22,223 nucleotides of DNA, taken from JAXMBX01 sp046349635. Lineage in GTDB: Bacteria > Planctomycetota > Planctomycetia > Planctomycetales > Planctomycetaceae. Both the position numbers and the translations under genes were made by a program. The DNA is taken from contig JAXMBX010000069.1 in the NCBI GenBank assembly GCA_046349635.1, forward strand, positions 1 to 22,223. The letters run 5' to 3'. Of the stretch, positions 8,001-15,918 are shown in pieces (the first letter of the stretch is position 1; every line of letters starts with the position of its first letter). The notes beneath the pieces are model-generated. The model made no database searches. It saw only the letters and a list, made by a program, of their open reading frames with translations, and was not told where the DNA came from.

Positions 8001-9206
8001 TCAGCCAAAATAGGCTTCCACCCACGCGATTTCAAATGCGGACAAATGGACGACCAGCGCGTCTCCCTCCACCGGGAGATCGATCACCGTCATCCCTTCC
8101 CCGTCCGTTTTGCGGCCGCGCAGCGGGGTATAAACGAACCTGAGTTCCGCCCGGACCGGACGCCCTTCCGTCTCCATGATCCGGACGAGGCATCCTTTCG
8201 TGGGACGTTTGGGGGCATTCGATTCCTCGGAACTGAACTCGTGGTCCCCCATGTAAGTTACCCGCTCCGGCAGCACCGGGGTGATGTCCAGCAGCAGCAC
8301 ATTTCGGCTGTCGCAATGGAAGAACCACCCCGATTCGCCCCCGGCCGGCGTTCCCGTCACCGGCAGGCAGGTCAGTTCCCCGAAGACCTCCTGAGAAGTC
8401 AGCATCGGATAAGCCTGATCGATCGCGACCGCCAATTTAAATTTGCGACGGGTCTCCCCTTCCGTCACCAGGATCGTGTCCCATTTGCGGTCTTCCGTGT
8501 GCCGATGAAACGGCAGACCGTTGAACAGCAGCGTCGTCCGCTGTGACGAATCCGCGATCTCCAGGTAATCCGGCGCTTCGACCCGCTGCAGTTGCAACCC
8601 TTGCGCTTGTTGGAATAACGACCGCGTCAGGGCCGCCGTCGAATCATTCCACGCGAATCGCAGCGCGTAGTAATGGCTCCACGGATCTCCCGTCGGGTGC
8701 CTGGCGATCTCCAGTTCGACATCGATTTCCAGAATCGGACGTCCCCGCGTTACGCGGTACACTAGTCGATAGTCCGCCAGACGTTCGGAATTGACCTGAT
8801 CGATCAAGTGACCTGTCGTCTCTAATTCCCCCACGACAGGGCCGGCGGAGATCACGCGGCTGCCGGTCATCTCCATCTGGCTGTACCAGGATCGCGCCTC
8901 GGCCTGCTCTTCCGTCCCCCGGCGTACAACCCGCTCGTTGGGGAAACGGTATCCGAGCTGGATGCTGAGACGATTCGGCGCCCGTCCCGGTTTTTTCAGA
9001 CGTCCCAGGCCGCCGGTCTCTTCGTGGATCTCCACTTCAAAGTATTCATTCCGCAGGGCAAAGTTCTCCGCCAGTGCGGGGGAACTCGGTTTTCCTTCGG
9101 GATGCGCGGCGGGAACTTCACCCCCTGCGGCGAGATACGTGAACCCGCAGGGAGGGATATCGACGATCGCCGTTTTATGACTCTCCGTCCATTGCACGAA
9201 TTTCAT
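8001..9206 (-). CDS. GH38 alpha-mannosidase-like protein, C-terminal part
   Basis: Beta-sandwich C-terminal half of a glycoside hydrolase 38-like protein. Recognisable strings are ALRNEYFEVEIHEETGGLGRL (split across the family's 'NeyfeveidpetGgi' signature), NRLSIQLGYRFP, ILEIDVELE, WSHYYALRFAW and CLVRIMETEGRPVRAELRF. The first Met (9206) is not a credible independent start: there is no signal or Shine-Dalgarno, and the sequence MKFVQWTESHKTAIVDIPP reads as the middle of a larger protein. It is in the same frame as the upstream ORF ending at 9234. The bases between encode RRVAIPLDQLTKPPRFVCGDEIR in a third frame, which fits the missing link. The complete gene would span 8001-10898 (about 965 aa). 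Function is unproven; it may act on envelope glycans. Confidence 0.72.
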   Translation of the reverse strand: MKFVQWTESHKTAIVDIPPCGFTYLAAGGEVPAAHPEGKPSSPALAENFALRNEYFEVEIHEETGGLGRLKKPGRAPNRLSIQLGYRFPNERVVRRGTEEQAEARSWYSQMEMTGSRVISAGPVVGELETTGHLIDQVNSERLADYRLVYRVTRGRPILEIDVELEIARHPTGDPWSHYYALRFAWNDSTAALTRSLFQQAQGLQLQRVEAPDYLEIADSSQRTTLLFNGLPFHRHTEDRKWDTILVTEGETRRKFKLAVAIDQAYPMLTSQEVFGELTCLPVTGTPAGGESGWFFHCDSRNVLLLDITPVLPERVTYMGDHEFSSEESNAPKRPTKGCLVRIMETEGRPVRAELRFVYTPLRGRKTDGEGMTVIDLPVEGDALVVHLSAFEIAWVEAYFG

Positions 9207-9233
9207 CGCCGCAGACGAAGCGCGGCGGCTTGG

Positions 9234-10898
9234 TCAGTTGGTCCAGGGGAATGGCGACTCGCCGGGGAATGCTGACCGATTAAGGATCAGCAGCCCTTCT
9301 CCCGGCTTGTCCTGACGGAGAATGCAGCTTGCGAGGGAATTTGCTTTTGTCAGCAGGCTTTGCTCCACGTCCTGCAGCAGCACGTCTGGCGCATCCGTCC
9401 CTTTCAGCAGGTTGATCTTCTCCGCGAGAGGATTCGTCTCCGGAGCAGTCACTTCCTTCCGGCGCAAGATCTGGTTCAACGCGTCAAATCGCTCCGCGGC
9501 TTCCCATTTCCGCTCGATTTCTCCCCGACTCAGATGTCGTGAAACCGGATCTTGCTCCTCTCGCGCCACCGCCTGCAGCAAAGTGGGGGCGAGGTACGCC
9601 CCGGCGTCAAAGTTGGAAAGCCGTCCCGCCGTGTCCGTGTATTGGAAGAATTCCTCCAGCGTCACCCAGCGACCGAGCGCGGGAGCATAAGTCTGCATCC
9701 GTCGCAGATCTTCCATCCAGGGAGATTTGACCTCCGGCCAGCGGGCGAACAACACCGCCGCCACTTGGTCGTGATCCATCGATTCCCCCATCCGGCTGGC
9801 GAAACGGAGGAAACTGGTGGCCGTATCCCCCGCGAGAGGAATTCGTGTAATGGCATCGATGGAAGTCCCGCCTGTCCCCTGCCAGCGGATCTTGCTGAAC
9901 TCTTCATCCGGATACAGGCCATCATCCAACGCCAGATGCAACGCCCCGATGTATCCAAAGTGTTTCAACACCTGCGGCGCCGCCGGCATCAGGCCGAACC
10001 GACGTCGTCCCCAGACCAGCGGCATCTTTCCCAGGTGCTGCTGATAGGTCTTCCGCCCCTGTTCCAGTTGCCAGTACCACGCATTCGGGGGAAGCAGGTT
10101 GTTCGGCGTTTCCCGGTATTCGCCGCCGATCATTGAAATCGTGTTTCGCTCCCACGCTTCTTTCAATTCCCGGATCATCTCCGGCTTGGTCGCGGCGATT
10201 GTCTGCAGGTCTTCCCCCGGAAGCAGAACATTGAACGGCTTGAGCTGCCTCAATGCGGTGACGAGGTGCTGATCCGCCAATTCCGGAATCAACAGGCACA
10301 GGTCAATGAGGTAGCAATCCGTGGGATAGAACCGTTCCCGCGATTCCGCCAGCACGTCGAAGCAGTTGCGCAAGCGTGCCCGGGCGGTTTCTGCATCGTT
10401 CGCCAGAACGGCCAACGCCGCCGCCACCGCTTCCCGCTGCAGATGTCCTTCATCGAGCAGATACGAGTGCCGCATCTTGCGCGCGAGCAGTTCCATCAAC
10501 AGATGGCAGGTTCCCAGCGCCAGAAAGTCCGCGACCAGTTCAGGGTCGAGATCCCCCGCTCCCTCTCCAAAAGACTCCGTCAGCCGGCGGCAAAGCTCCT
10601 CCCGCGTCCCGTCCGTTTCAAACGGCGTTCCCCCATCCTCCCGGACCTGGTCCTGCCAACCGCAGGGCAATAAGTCCCTGCTCGGTTTGGGGAGCAGGAG
10701 CCACTTCCCTTTGACCTGTTCCGGAGGCATGTCCGCTCGATGCCAGCGGGGAACCACTCCAGACTTTCCGATCAGGAGCGGGTGCCACGCCAGGCTGTAC
10801 CCCTGCAGCAGGCTGGCACTGTCCTCTTCCGGAAGTTCCGTCGGAAAATCTTCGAGGCTGTGGCACGGAATCAGGATCAGGATGTCTTCACAGGTCAT
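9234..10898 (-). CDS. GH38 alpha-mannosidase-like protein, N-terminal part, catalytic residues divergent
   Basis: N-terminal part of the same protein, 554 aa before a frameshift-derived stop. It starts MTCEDILILIPCHSLEDFP, matching a planctomycete-type N-terminus. After a helical region (about 130-250) it shows the GH38-like core: ISMIGGEYRETPNN, WYWQLEQGRKTYQQHLG, WGRRRFGLMPAAPQVLKHFGY (position 9993-10013 for WGRRRFG) and a further region on substrate-facing strands. In GH38 enzymes the equivalent segment is W.PD.FG..a.lP.il...G, where the Asp is nucleophile and zinc ligand; here it is Arg (residue 299). The N-terminal HxD zinc motif is also replaced (HSLED). It ends in LILNRSAFPGESPFPWTN, where the homologous frame is lost at GGGG 9264-9267. 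It is divergent from the pilM operon. A remote GH38 relationship is likely; enzymatic activity is doubtful. Confidence 0.7.
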   Translation of the reverse strand: MTCEDILILIPCHSLEDFPTELPEEDSASLLQGYSLAWHPLLIGKSGVVPRWHRADMPPEQVKGKWLLLPKPSRDLLPCGWQDQVREDGGTPFETDGTREELCRRLTESFGEGAGDLDPELVADFLALGTCHLLMELLARKMRHSYLLDEGHLQREAVAAALAVLANDAETARARLRNCFDVLAESRERFYPTDCYLIDLCLLIPELADQHLVTALRQLKPFNVLLPGEDLQTIAATKPEMIRELKEAWERNTISMIGGEYRETPNNLLPPNAWYWQLEQGRKTYQQHLGKMPLVWGRRRFGLMPAAPQVLKHFGYIGALHLALDDGLYPDEEFSKIRWQGTGGTSIDAITRIPLAGDTATSFLRFASRMGESMDHDQVAAVLFARWPEVKSPWMEDLRRMQTYAPALGRWVTLEEFFQYTDTAGRLSNFDAGAYLAPTLLQAVAREEQDPVSRHLSRGEIERKWEAAERFDALNQILRRKEVTAPETNPLAEKINLLKGTDAPDVLLQDVEQSLLTKANSLASCILRQDKPGEGLLILNRSAFPGESPFPWTN

Positions 10899-10929
10899 GG
10901 CAGGCCGTCACAGCGGATTCCAGGACACG

Positions 10930-10971
10930 ATCTCTCGGAATGAGTTCGTAACATATTACCTTGCGAGAGAT
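10930..10971. promoter_or_regulatory. Inverted repeat flanking a candidate -10 of the GH38-like gene
   Basis: ATCTCTCG (10930-10937) and CGAGAGAT (10964-10971) form a perfect 8-bp inverted repeat with a 26-base spacer, 32-73 bp upstream of the leftward start at 10898. Within the spacer the minus strand has TAATAT (10953-10958), a fair -10 element, itself inside GTAACATATTAC (10948-10959). No good -35 is visible. The arrangement resembles an operator straddling a promoter; a structural hairpin is the alternative. Confidence 0.35.
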
Positions 10972-11232
10972 TAGAGACTTCTTTGCGAAGTGCGCTCCCC
11001 CCGTCGTAATGCACTGAGGGGGGCTTGTTGAGCATACCGAGTTTTGAGGGAGGTGTCGCATCCGGTCCGAGGTTCAAATCATTCGAAGAATCCGGGAACT
11101 CTCGTTGGTGCTGTTGCGTCCCATATAACAGGACTTCGGGTTGGTGAAATCCGACCGAATCGGTTGCGTTCTCTACACCAATTGCAGCGGATACGGTTAT
11201 ATTACGGCAGGAATGAGTTGCAGTGTTTCTTG

Positions 11233-11262
11233 TTGACTTCGCAGGAAATCCTGTGCTAGCCT
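11233..11262 (+). promoter_or_regulatory. Candidate sigma70-type promoter for the pilM operon
   Basis: TTGACT at 11233-11238 is followed 18 bases later by TAGCCT (11257-11262), preceded by TGC, which gives an extended -10. It is the best match upstream of the pilM start, about 290 bp away. The -10 is not ideal, so this is a candidate only. Confidence 0.42.
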
Positions 11263-11306
11263 GATGTTATCGCGGATTTCATGTCCCGGTTTCCGGCTCG
11301 AAAATC

Positions 11307-11390
11307 GGTCATCAGTCTCTGTTCTAACGGGTCAATGAGCGGTCAACGGTCGTTTCGGCGCGGTCAATTACCGAAACTCATACGGCTCAA
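11307..11390 (+). repeat. Phased GGTCA-type half-site array in the pilM leader
   Basis: GGTCAT at 11307 and GGTCAA at 11330, 11341 and 11362, plus the variant GGCTCAA at 11384, all on the + strand. Start-to-start distances are 23, 11, 21 and 22 bases, close to whole helical turns, so the copies would lie on one face of the DNA. They sit downstream of the candidate promoter and upstream of the pilM ribosome binding site. They could be binding sites for an oligomeric regulator; chance is not excluded. Confidence 0.4.
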
Positions 11391-11536
11391 TGACTTTCTG
11401 TTACCAAGTCTTTCGCAGTTTCGCATCTCTTTCGGACGTCTGAGGAAAGGCCCGTGGGCTGGGCGGACTCAAGCTTCCGGAGGGGCATTCAAGCACGATC
11501 CGCGCTGTTCCGGAGATGCCGGAATCGCTCGTGAGT

Positions 11537-11543
11537 GGGAGGG
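11537..11543 (+). promoter_or_regulatory. Ribosome binding site fixing the pilM start
   Basis: GGGAGGG lies eight bases before the ATG at 11552. It supports MADSSAVWGIDIG as the true N-terminus rather than the in-frame start at 11516, because PilM proteins begin close to the GIDIG phosphate-binding motif. Confidence 0.72.
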
Positions 11544-11551
11544 TTTCTCGC

Positions 11552-13888
11552 ATGGCTGATAGTTCAGCAGTCTGGGGAATTGACATTGGTCAAGCGGGTC
11601 TCAAGGCTCTCCGCCTTCGCTACGCGGCGGCGTCCGACCAGGTCATGGCCATCGCCTTCGACTATATTCCGCACGCCAAGATCCTGAGTCAGCCCGATGC
11701 GATTCCCGGCGAATTGATCGGGGAAGCCCTCAAGATGTTCTTCTCCCGCAACGAGACGAAGAACGACCGGATCGCGATTTCCATTTCCAGCCAGTCCGCC
11801 CTGACCCGCTTCATTCATCTCCCTCCCGTTCAGACCAACAAGATCGCGGAAATCATCAAGTATGAAGCCCGCCAGCAGATCCCCTTCCCCTTGGAAGAAG
11901 TGATCTGGGATTACCAGCCTTTGGGGGCCGGGATTGAAGAAGGGGGCTACCTGCTGGATGCCGAAGTCGGCCTGTTCGCCATGAAACGCGACCAGATCAT
12001 GCAGTCTCTGCAGCCCTTTACCGACGCCAAGTGCGAGGTGGAACTCGTCCAATTGTCCCCCTTGGCGCTGTACAACTTCCTGGCCTACGACCAGCTTAAT
12101 GTCCGTCCGGAGGTTCCCCCTGCGAATCCCGAGGAATACACCATCCTCCTCGATATGGGGGCCGATAACACCACCTTCCTCGTCTCCAACGGCCTGAAAA
12201 TCTGGATCCGCAATATTCAGATCGGGGGCAATCACTTCACGCGTGCCCTCACCAAGGAGATGAAGCTCACCTTCGCCAAGGCGGAGCATCTGAAGTGCAA
12301 CGCCACCAAGGCTCCCGATCCCAAGGCGGTCTTCCAGGCCCTCCGACCCGTCTTCAACGAATTCGTCACCGAAATCCAGCGTTCCATCGGTTACTACTCC
12401 AGCACCAACCGCGACGCCAAGATCCAGAAGATTGTCGGCGTCGGGAACGGCTTCAAACTCGCCGGATTGCAGAAGTTTCTGCAGCAAAGCCTCCAGTACC
12501 CGGTCGAACGGGTGGAGACCTTCCCCGGCCTGCAAGGCACCGCCGTCCTCGATTCCCCTTTGTTCCAGGAAAACTCGATGGCGTTCGCTGTCCCGTACGG
12601 CCTCGCCCTCCAGGTCCTGGGACAGACCCGCGTCAAGACCTCGCTCCTCCCTCCCGAAATCCGGACCGCCCGGATGATTCGCAAGAAGAAGCCCTGGGCC
12701 GTCGTCGGAGCTGCCGCCATTCTGGTCGGGCTCGTCACCTCTGCCACGGGGCAATCCCTCGTCAACAATACCGTCAGTGATACCCGCTGGGGGGCCGCCA
12801 AGACCGCCGCGGATGCGATCGCGAGCAGTGTGAATAAGGAAAAGGCCGCCTATGAAGCCGCGAAAGGGGCTTTGCAGGCGCAGCAGGGGAATGGACGCCA
12901 ACTGGTGATGTCCGCCGAAGGCCGTGACAACTGGACCGAGTTGTTCAAGGCGATCGACATGTGCATTCCCCATCCGGAGACCCCGCAACAGCAGGCCGAA
13001 ACGGATATCACCAAAAAGCGCCGCATGAAGATTTATGCTGTCACCAGTAAGCCCGTTTCCGAGTTCGGTGGCTGGTTTGGCAAGCTGCAACCGCAGCAGA
13101 AGAACGACATGCTCGAACCGGACAAGACCGCCGCTCCCGCCGGTGCCGGGTATATCGTCACGCTCAGGGGAATTCACTACGTGAAGACCGATACGGGGGA
13201 CTTCGTCAACAAAACTCTGATCGAAAAACTGAATCAGTTCGAACTCCCGTTTGAGACCGCCTCCGGTGTGCAGGAGATGGTTCCCATCCGCAAGCTCGGG
13301 ATCAGCCATCCCGTCGTGATCAGCCAGAAAACGGTGGATCGGATGTACGACCCATACGGCACTGGTGGTTCCGCGACAGGTGGGAACGTCGTGGCAGCCG
13401 TCTCGGCACCGCTCGATCCAAAAGCGGCTGCGGAAGCGCTGAGGAAAGCGAAAGAAGCGGCCTCAAATCCCCAGGCACCGGCTGCGGAAATTTCCCCAAT
13501 GCAGGCTCGTCGGATTACGGAGTACCAGTTCGAAGTGCAGTTCGCCTGGAAAGAGATTCCTCCGCATCTCCGCCCGGCGGTGAATCCGATTGTTCCCAAG
13601 CCCGCCACCCCTGCTCCCGGAACAACACCGGGAGCAACTCCGGGAACACCAGCCGCACCCGGAACTCCGCCCGTCGCCGGGGCAAAACCGGGAGCACCTG
13701 CGACGCCGGCAGCCCCTGCGGCCGCACCCGCCGCCGTCGCAACACCGGCTAAAGCGGCCACCCCCCGGCGGCACCGGCAACTCCTGCTCCTCCGAAGTAA
13801 CTTCAGGGAAACGACTCGCGAAACAGAACTGCGGCCAATTCGTTTGCATCAAAAACCGGTGATTCGATCAATCGCCGGATGGAGATAA
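11552..13888 (+). CDS. pilM: PilM-type actin-like ATPase fused to a PilN-like membrane domain
   Basis: Cytoplasmic actin-like component of type IV pilus assembly, here extended into the membrane. Residues 1 to about 350 are PilM: WGIDIGQAGLKALRLR (8-23), IKYEARQQIPFPLEEVIWDYQPL, the phosphate-2 motif ILLDMGADNTTFLVSNG (about 199) and the adenosine motif IVGVGNGFKLAGL (about 295). Next comes SLLPPEIR (364-371), a basic stretch RKKKP and a transmembrane helix at about 382-402, which resembles the start of PilN (the 'INLLP' peptide that docks in PilM, then a TM). A periplasmic region follows, with a Pro/Ala/Gly-rich tail. The annotated tail after about residue 735 is out of frame: one extra C in the run at 13761-13766 would give PPAAPATPAPPK and a stop at 13798-13800 (749 aa), like the tails of its neighbours. 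First gene of a probable three-gene operon. Confidence 0.88.
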   Translation: MADSSAVWGIDIGQAGLKALRLRYAAASDQVMAIAFDYIPHAKILSQPDAIPGELIGEALKMFFSRNETKNDRIAISISSQSALTRFIHLPPVQTNKIAEIIKYEARQQIPFPLEEVIWDYQPLGAGIEEGGYLLDAEVGLFAMKRDQIMQSLQPFTDAKCEVELVQLSPLALYNFLAYDQLNVRPEVPPANPEEYTILLDMGADNTTFLVSNGLKIWIRNIQIGGNHFTRALTKEMKLTFAKAEHLKCNATKAPDPKAVFQALRPVFNEFVTEIQRSIGYYSSTNRDAKIQKIVGVGNGFKLAGLQKFLQQSLQYPVERVETFPGLQGTAVLDSPLFQENSMAFAVPYGLALQVLGQTRVKTSLLPPEIRTARMIRKKKPWAVVGAAAILVGLVTSATGQSLVNNTVSDTRWGAAKTAADAIASSVNKEKAAYEAAKGALQAQQGNGRQLVMSAEGRDNWTELFKAIDMCIPHPETPQQQAETDITKKRRMKIYAVTSKPVSEFGGWFGKLQPQQKNDMLEPDKTAAPAGAGYIVTLRGIHYVKTDTGDFVNKTLIEKLNQFELPFETASGVQEMVPIRKLGISHPVVISQKTVDRMYDPYGTGGSATGGNVVAAVSAPLDPKAAAEALRKAKEAASNPQAPAAEISPMQARRITEYQFEVQFAWKEIPPHLRPAVNPIVPKPATPAPGTTPGATPGTPAAPGTPPVAGAKPGAPATPAAPAAAPAAVATPAKAATPRRHRQLLLLRSNFRETTRETELRPIRLHQKPVIRSIAGWR

Positions 13889-13894
13889 AAAGTC

Positions 13895-15751
13895 ATGGAT
13901 AAACTGAAACCAATCCTGGACCAGAAATTCTGGATTCTCGCGGTCCTCGCCATTCTGCTTCCGATCTATCCCTGGATGACCACCCTGGGGACGATGCAGG
14001 AAGAGTTCAAGACCAAGGAAGGGCAGATCAAGGATGCCTTCAACAAGGTTCCCAAGGAGAAGTCACTCGCCAATCAGAAATGGATTGATCCCGTCGTCAC
14101 GCAGACCAAGGAAGAAGAAAAGGACTTCGTGAAGACGAAAATGCTCCTCTGGGACAGCCACAAGGGATTGATGAAGTGGCCCCAGGGAACATTGGACATC
14201 GAAAAAGCGATGGCTGACAACAACGTCCGTTTCTGGGGAGAAATCCCCGTTCCCGTGCTGCGGTCCTACAAACAGGATTTCCCCGTCTTGAAGCTGGACC
14301 TCTATCAAAAGCTCAAGGCTTTCCGACCCGTTGTACAAGCCACACCCTCCCCCGGTACTCCGGGTGCTGCGGCTCCTCGCGCGGGCATCGCTGCGGCTGC
14401 TCCTCCTGCCACTCCTGCCACCAAGCCCGCCGAAGTCAAGAAGGGGGAAGAACTGATCGCGTTTCCGTTTGAAGAACTCCCCTTGCGCCCCCTCGAAAAA
14501 ATCACCGTCGACCTCAATTCCCAGCAGGTCTGGGAAACGCAGGAAGATATGTGGCTTCTGCAGTCGATTTTTACCGCTTTGGACAACGTCAATCAGGATC
14601 AGCCGATTCCCGCCCAGACCCAGGCCGATGCGGTCATCAAGCAGTTGTACAAAGTTGAGCTGATGGGAGGCTCCAAATCCCGCCTCGCAGGTCCCAGCGG
14701 TGAGGCCGGTGGTGGAACGACTCCTCTTGCCGGTGGCACTCCTGCGGGTGGCGGCGGCCCTGCGACTCCCTCGGCCGGAACCCCAATTGGAGGGGACAAG
14801 GTCGCCTTCTCGTTCAATCCCAGTGAGGAATTCGGCACCCTCACCGGAAAAGCGGACAAGTCACTCGCCACTTCCGCCGCTGGAACTCCCGGTGCAGGCG
14901 CTCTCGCAACTGCCGCCGCCGGCGCCAAACCTGCCGGAACAACTCCTCCCGCCAATCCCATGCCTCCTGCTGCGGCTGCAACACCCCCCAAGAACTCTGC
15001 CTCGATGTCCGTTCAAGCATCCGCGGACCGTTACATCGACAAGAATCAGGCGGCCCTCGCCCAGCGGACCCGCGGTTTTTACATCGAACTCCTCATGGAT
15101 CACCGCAAGTTACCGCAACTCCTCACGGAGCTCCGCAACTCTCCCTGGACCACTCGTGTTGTCCGCGTTCAGGCGGTCGCGAAGGAGAATGGCACGGCCC
15201 CCGCCGTGCAATCCTATGTTTATGGCCAGGACCCCTTAACGCTGAATAACACGCCCGCCGCACCCATGTTTCCTGGCCTGGGAGGAATTACCCCTCCCGC
15301 CGAAGGAATCCGGTTCGGTCGTCGCAACAGGGATGATGACGATTCCGCCGATTCGCGGGATCGGTCAGCGCCTCCTCCGCCGCAACTGATTCAACCCGAA
15401 GCTCCTCCAGTTGTCGAAGCTGGCCCCTTGGGTGATCCCCGCCTGGCCTATGTCGCGATTTGCGGCGTCATCACGATTTATCTTCCCCCCGCAGAGGCCG
15501 GGAATGCCATTCCTGCCGTGGCCACACCTGTGACCTCCCCGGCACAACCGGCCCCCCCTCCAGTCGGAGGAATCGCTCCTCCGTCCGCTCCAGGTGCCCC
15601 CCTTGCTGTCGCACCGGCGACACCACCAGCGGCACCCCCGGCAGCGGCTGCGAAACCAGCAACGAACGCACCCCCTGCGGCTCCTCCTCCTGCCACGGGA
15701 ACACCTCCCGCTGCACCGGCGGCAGCCTCTCCGCCCCCTGCCAAAAAATAA
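13895..15751 (+). CDS. PilO-like inner-membrane protein with long Ala/Pro linkers
   Basis: 618 aa. A short basic N-terminus is followed by a TM helix (about 11-31, FWILAVLAILLPIYPWMTT), an amphipathic or coiled-coil stretch (about 32-75) and periplasmic segments. Residues about 185-255 (FPFEELPLRPLEKITVDLN, LLQSIFTALDNVNQ) and about 390-430 (RTRGFYIELLMDHRKLPQLLTELRNSPW) are the ordered parts. The latter has the helix-strand pattern of the ferredoxin-like domain of PilO/GspM. Between and after them are Ala/Pro/Gly/Thr-rich linkers (about 150-180, 268-375, 535-618). The gene follows the PilM/N fusion, with GGAG at 13881-13884 as Shine-Dalgarno. PilO normally partners PilN in the alignment complex, and position and topology support that role, but sequence similarity is weak. 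No single PilO domain of normal length (about 200 aa) can be drawn without the insertions. Confidence 0.72.
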   Translation: MDKLKPILDQKFWILAVLAILLPIYPWMTTLGTMQEEFKTKEGQIKDAFNKVPKEKSLANQKWIDPVVTQTKEEEKDFVKTKMLLWDSHKGLMKWPQGTLDIEKAMADNNVRFWGEIPVPVLRSYKQDFPVLKLDLYQKLKAFRPVVQATPSPGTPGAAAPRAGIAAAAPPATPATKPAEVKKGEELIAFPFEELPLRPLEKITVDLNSQQVWETQEDMWLLQSIFTALDNVNQDQPIPAQTQADAVIKQLYKVELMGGSKSRLAGPSGEAGGGTTPLAGGTPAGGGGPATPSAGTPIGGDKVAFSFNPSEEFGTLTGKADKSLATSAAGTPGAGALATAAAGAKPAGTTPPANPMPPAAAATPPKNSASMSVQASADRYIDKNQAALAQRTRGFYIELLMDHRKLPQLLTELRNSPWTTRVVRVQAVAKENGTAPAVQSYVYGQDPLTLNNTPAAPMFPGLGGITPPAEGIRFGRRNRDDDDSADSRDRSAPPPPQLIQPEAPPVVEAGPLGDPRLAYVAICGVITIYLPPAEAGNAIPAVATPVTSPAQPAPPPVGGIAPPSAPGAPLAVAPATPPAAPPAAAAKPATNAPPAAPPPATGTPPAAPAAASPPPAKK

Positions 15752-15767
15752 GCGGCACGACAGCCGC
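15752..15767 (+). other. Short hairpin after the PilO-like gene
   Basis: GCGGC, six bases, GCCGC directly follows the TAA at 15749-15751. No T-run follows, so it is unlikely to end transcription; it could stabilise the upstream mRNA or attenuate the next gene. The 167-bp gap to the next start otherwise shows nothing. Confidence 0.3.
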
Positions 15768-15903
15768 AGTCAGAATACAGAAGCAGTCGTCGAATTTGAT
15801 TCAAAGTTGGGAACAGCCGGAAACACAGCAGCGAAACGGACCTCAGAAGCATTGCAAAATCTATCGGGACATGGGACGCCATTCCTGACAGGTCTGATCG
15901 GGA

Positions 15904-15910
15904 TAAAGGA
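15904..15910 (+). promoter_or_regulatory. Ribosome binding site fixing the start of the 738-aa gene
   Basis: TAAAGGA ends eight bases before the ATG at 15919, supporting that start (MKKLNG) over the TTG two codons upstream at 15913. Confidence 0.6.
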
Positions 15911-15918
15911 TCTTGAAC

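Larger units (their letters stand above)
10899..11551. other. Divergent intergenic region between GH38-like gene and pilM operon
   Basis: These 653 bp hold no credible gene; frames of up to about 90 codons lack family features. Seen in it: an 8-bp inverted repeat near the leftward start (10930-10971); a C6/G6 hairpin (10997-11002 with 11018-11023, 15-base loop) without a T-run on either side; an inverted TTGGTG/CACCAA pair (11141-11146, 11176-11181) enclosing CCGA/TCGG; a candidate rightward promoter (11233-11262); and a phased GGTCA-type repeat set (11307-11390). If the promoter is real, the pilM mRNA has a leader of roughly 280 bases, long enough for regulatory RNA structure. Confidence 0.55.

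Noticed and set aside
10997..11023. C6/G6 hairpin as an intrinsic terminator
   Set aside because: No T-run on either strand, and it lies between divergent genes where no transcript is expected to end.
11065..11100. GGTTCAAATC, resembling a tRNA T-loop
   Set aside because: The flanking bases do not form the T-stem, and no acceptor or anticodon arm could be folded around it.
11281..11559. 92-codon frame overlapping the pilM start
   Set aside because: Lies in the leader containing the repeat array; no Shine-Dalgarno, no family features, and it overlaps the pilM start.
11564..13309. 581-codon open frame antisense to pilM
   Set aside because: It mirrors the GC-rich codon pattern of pilM, has no recognisable domain, and the opposite strand is a clear PilM.
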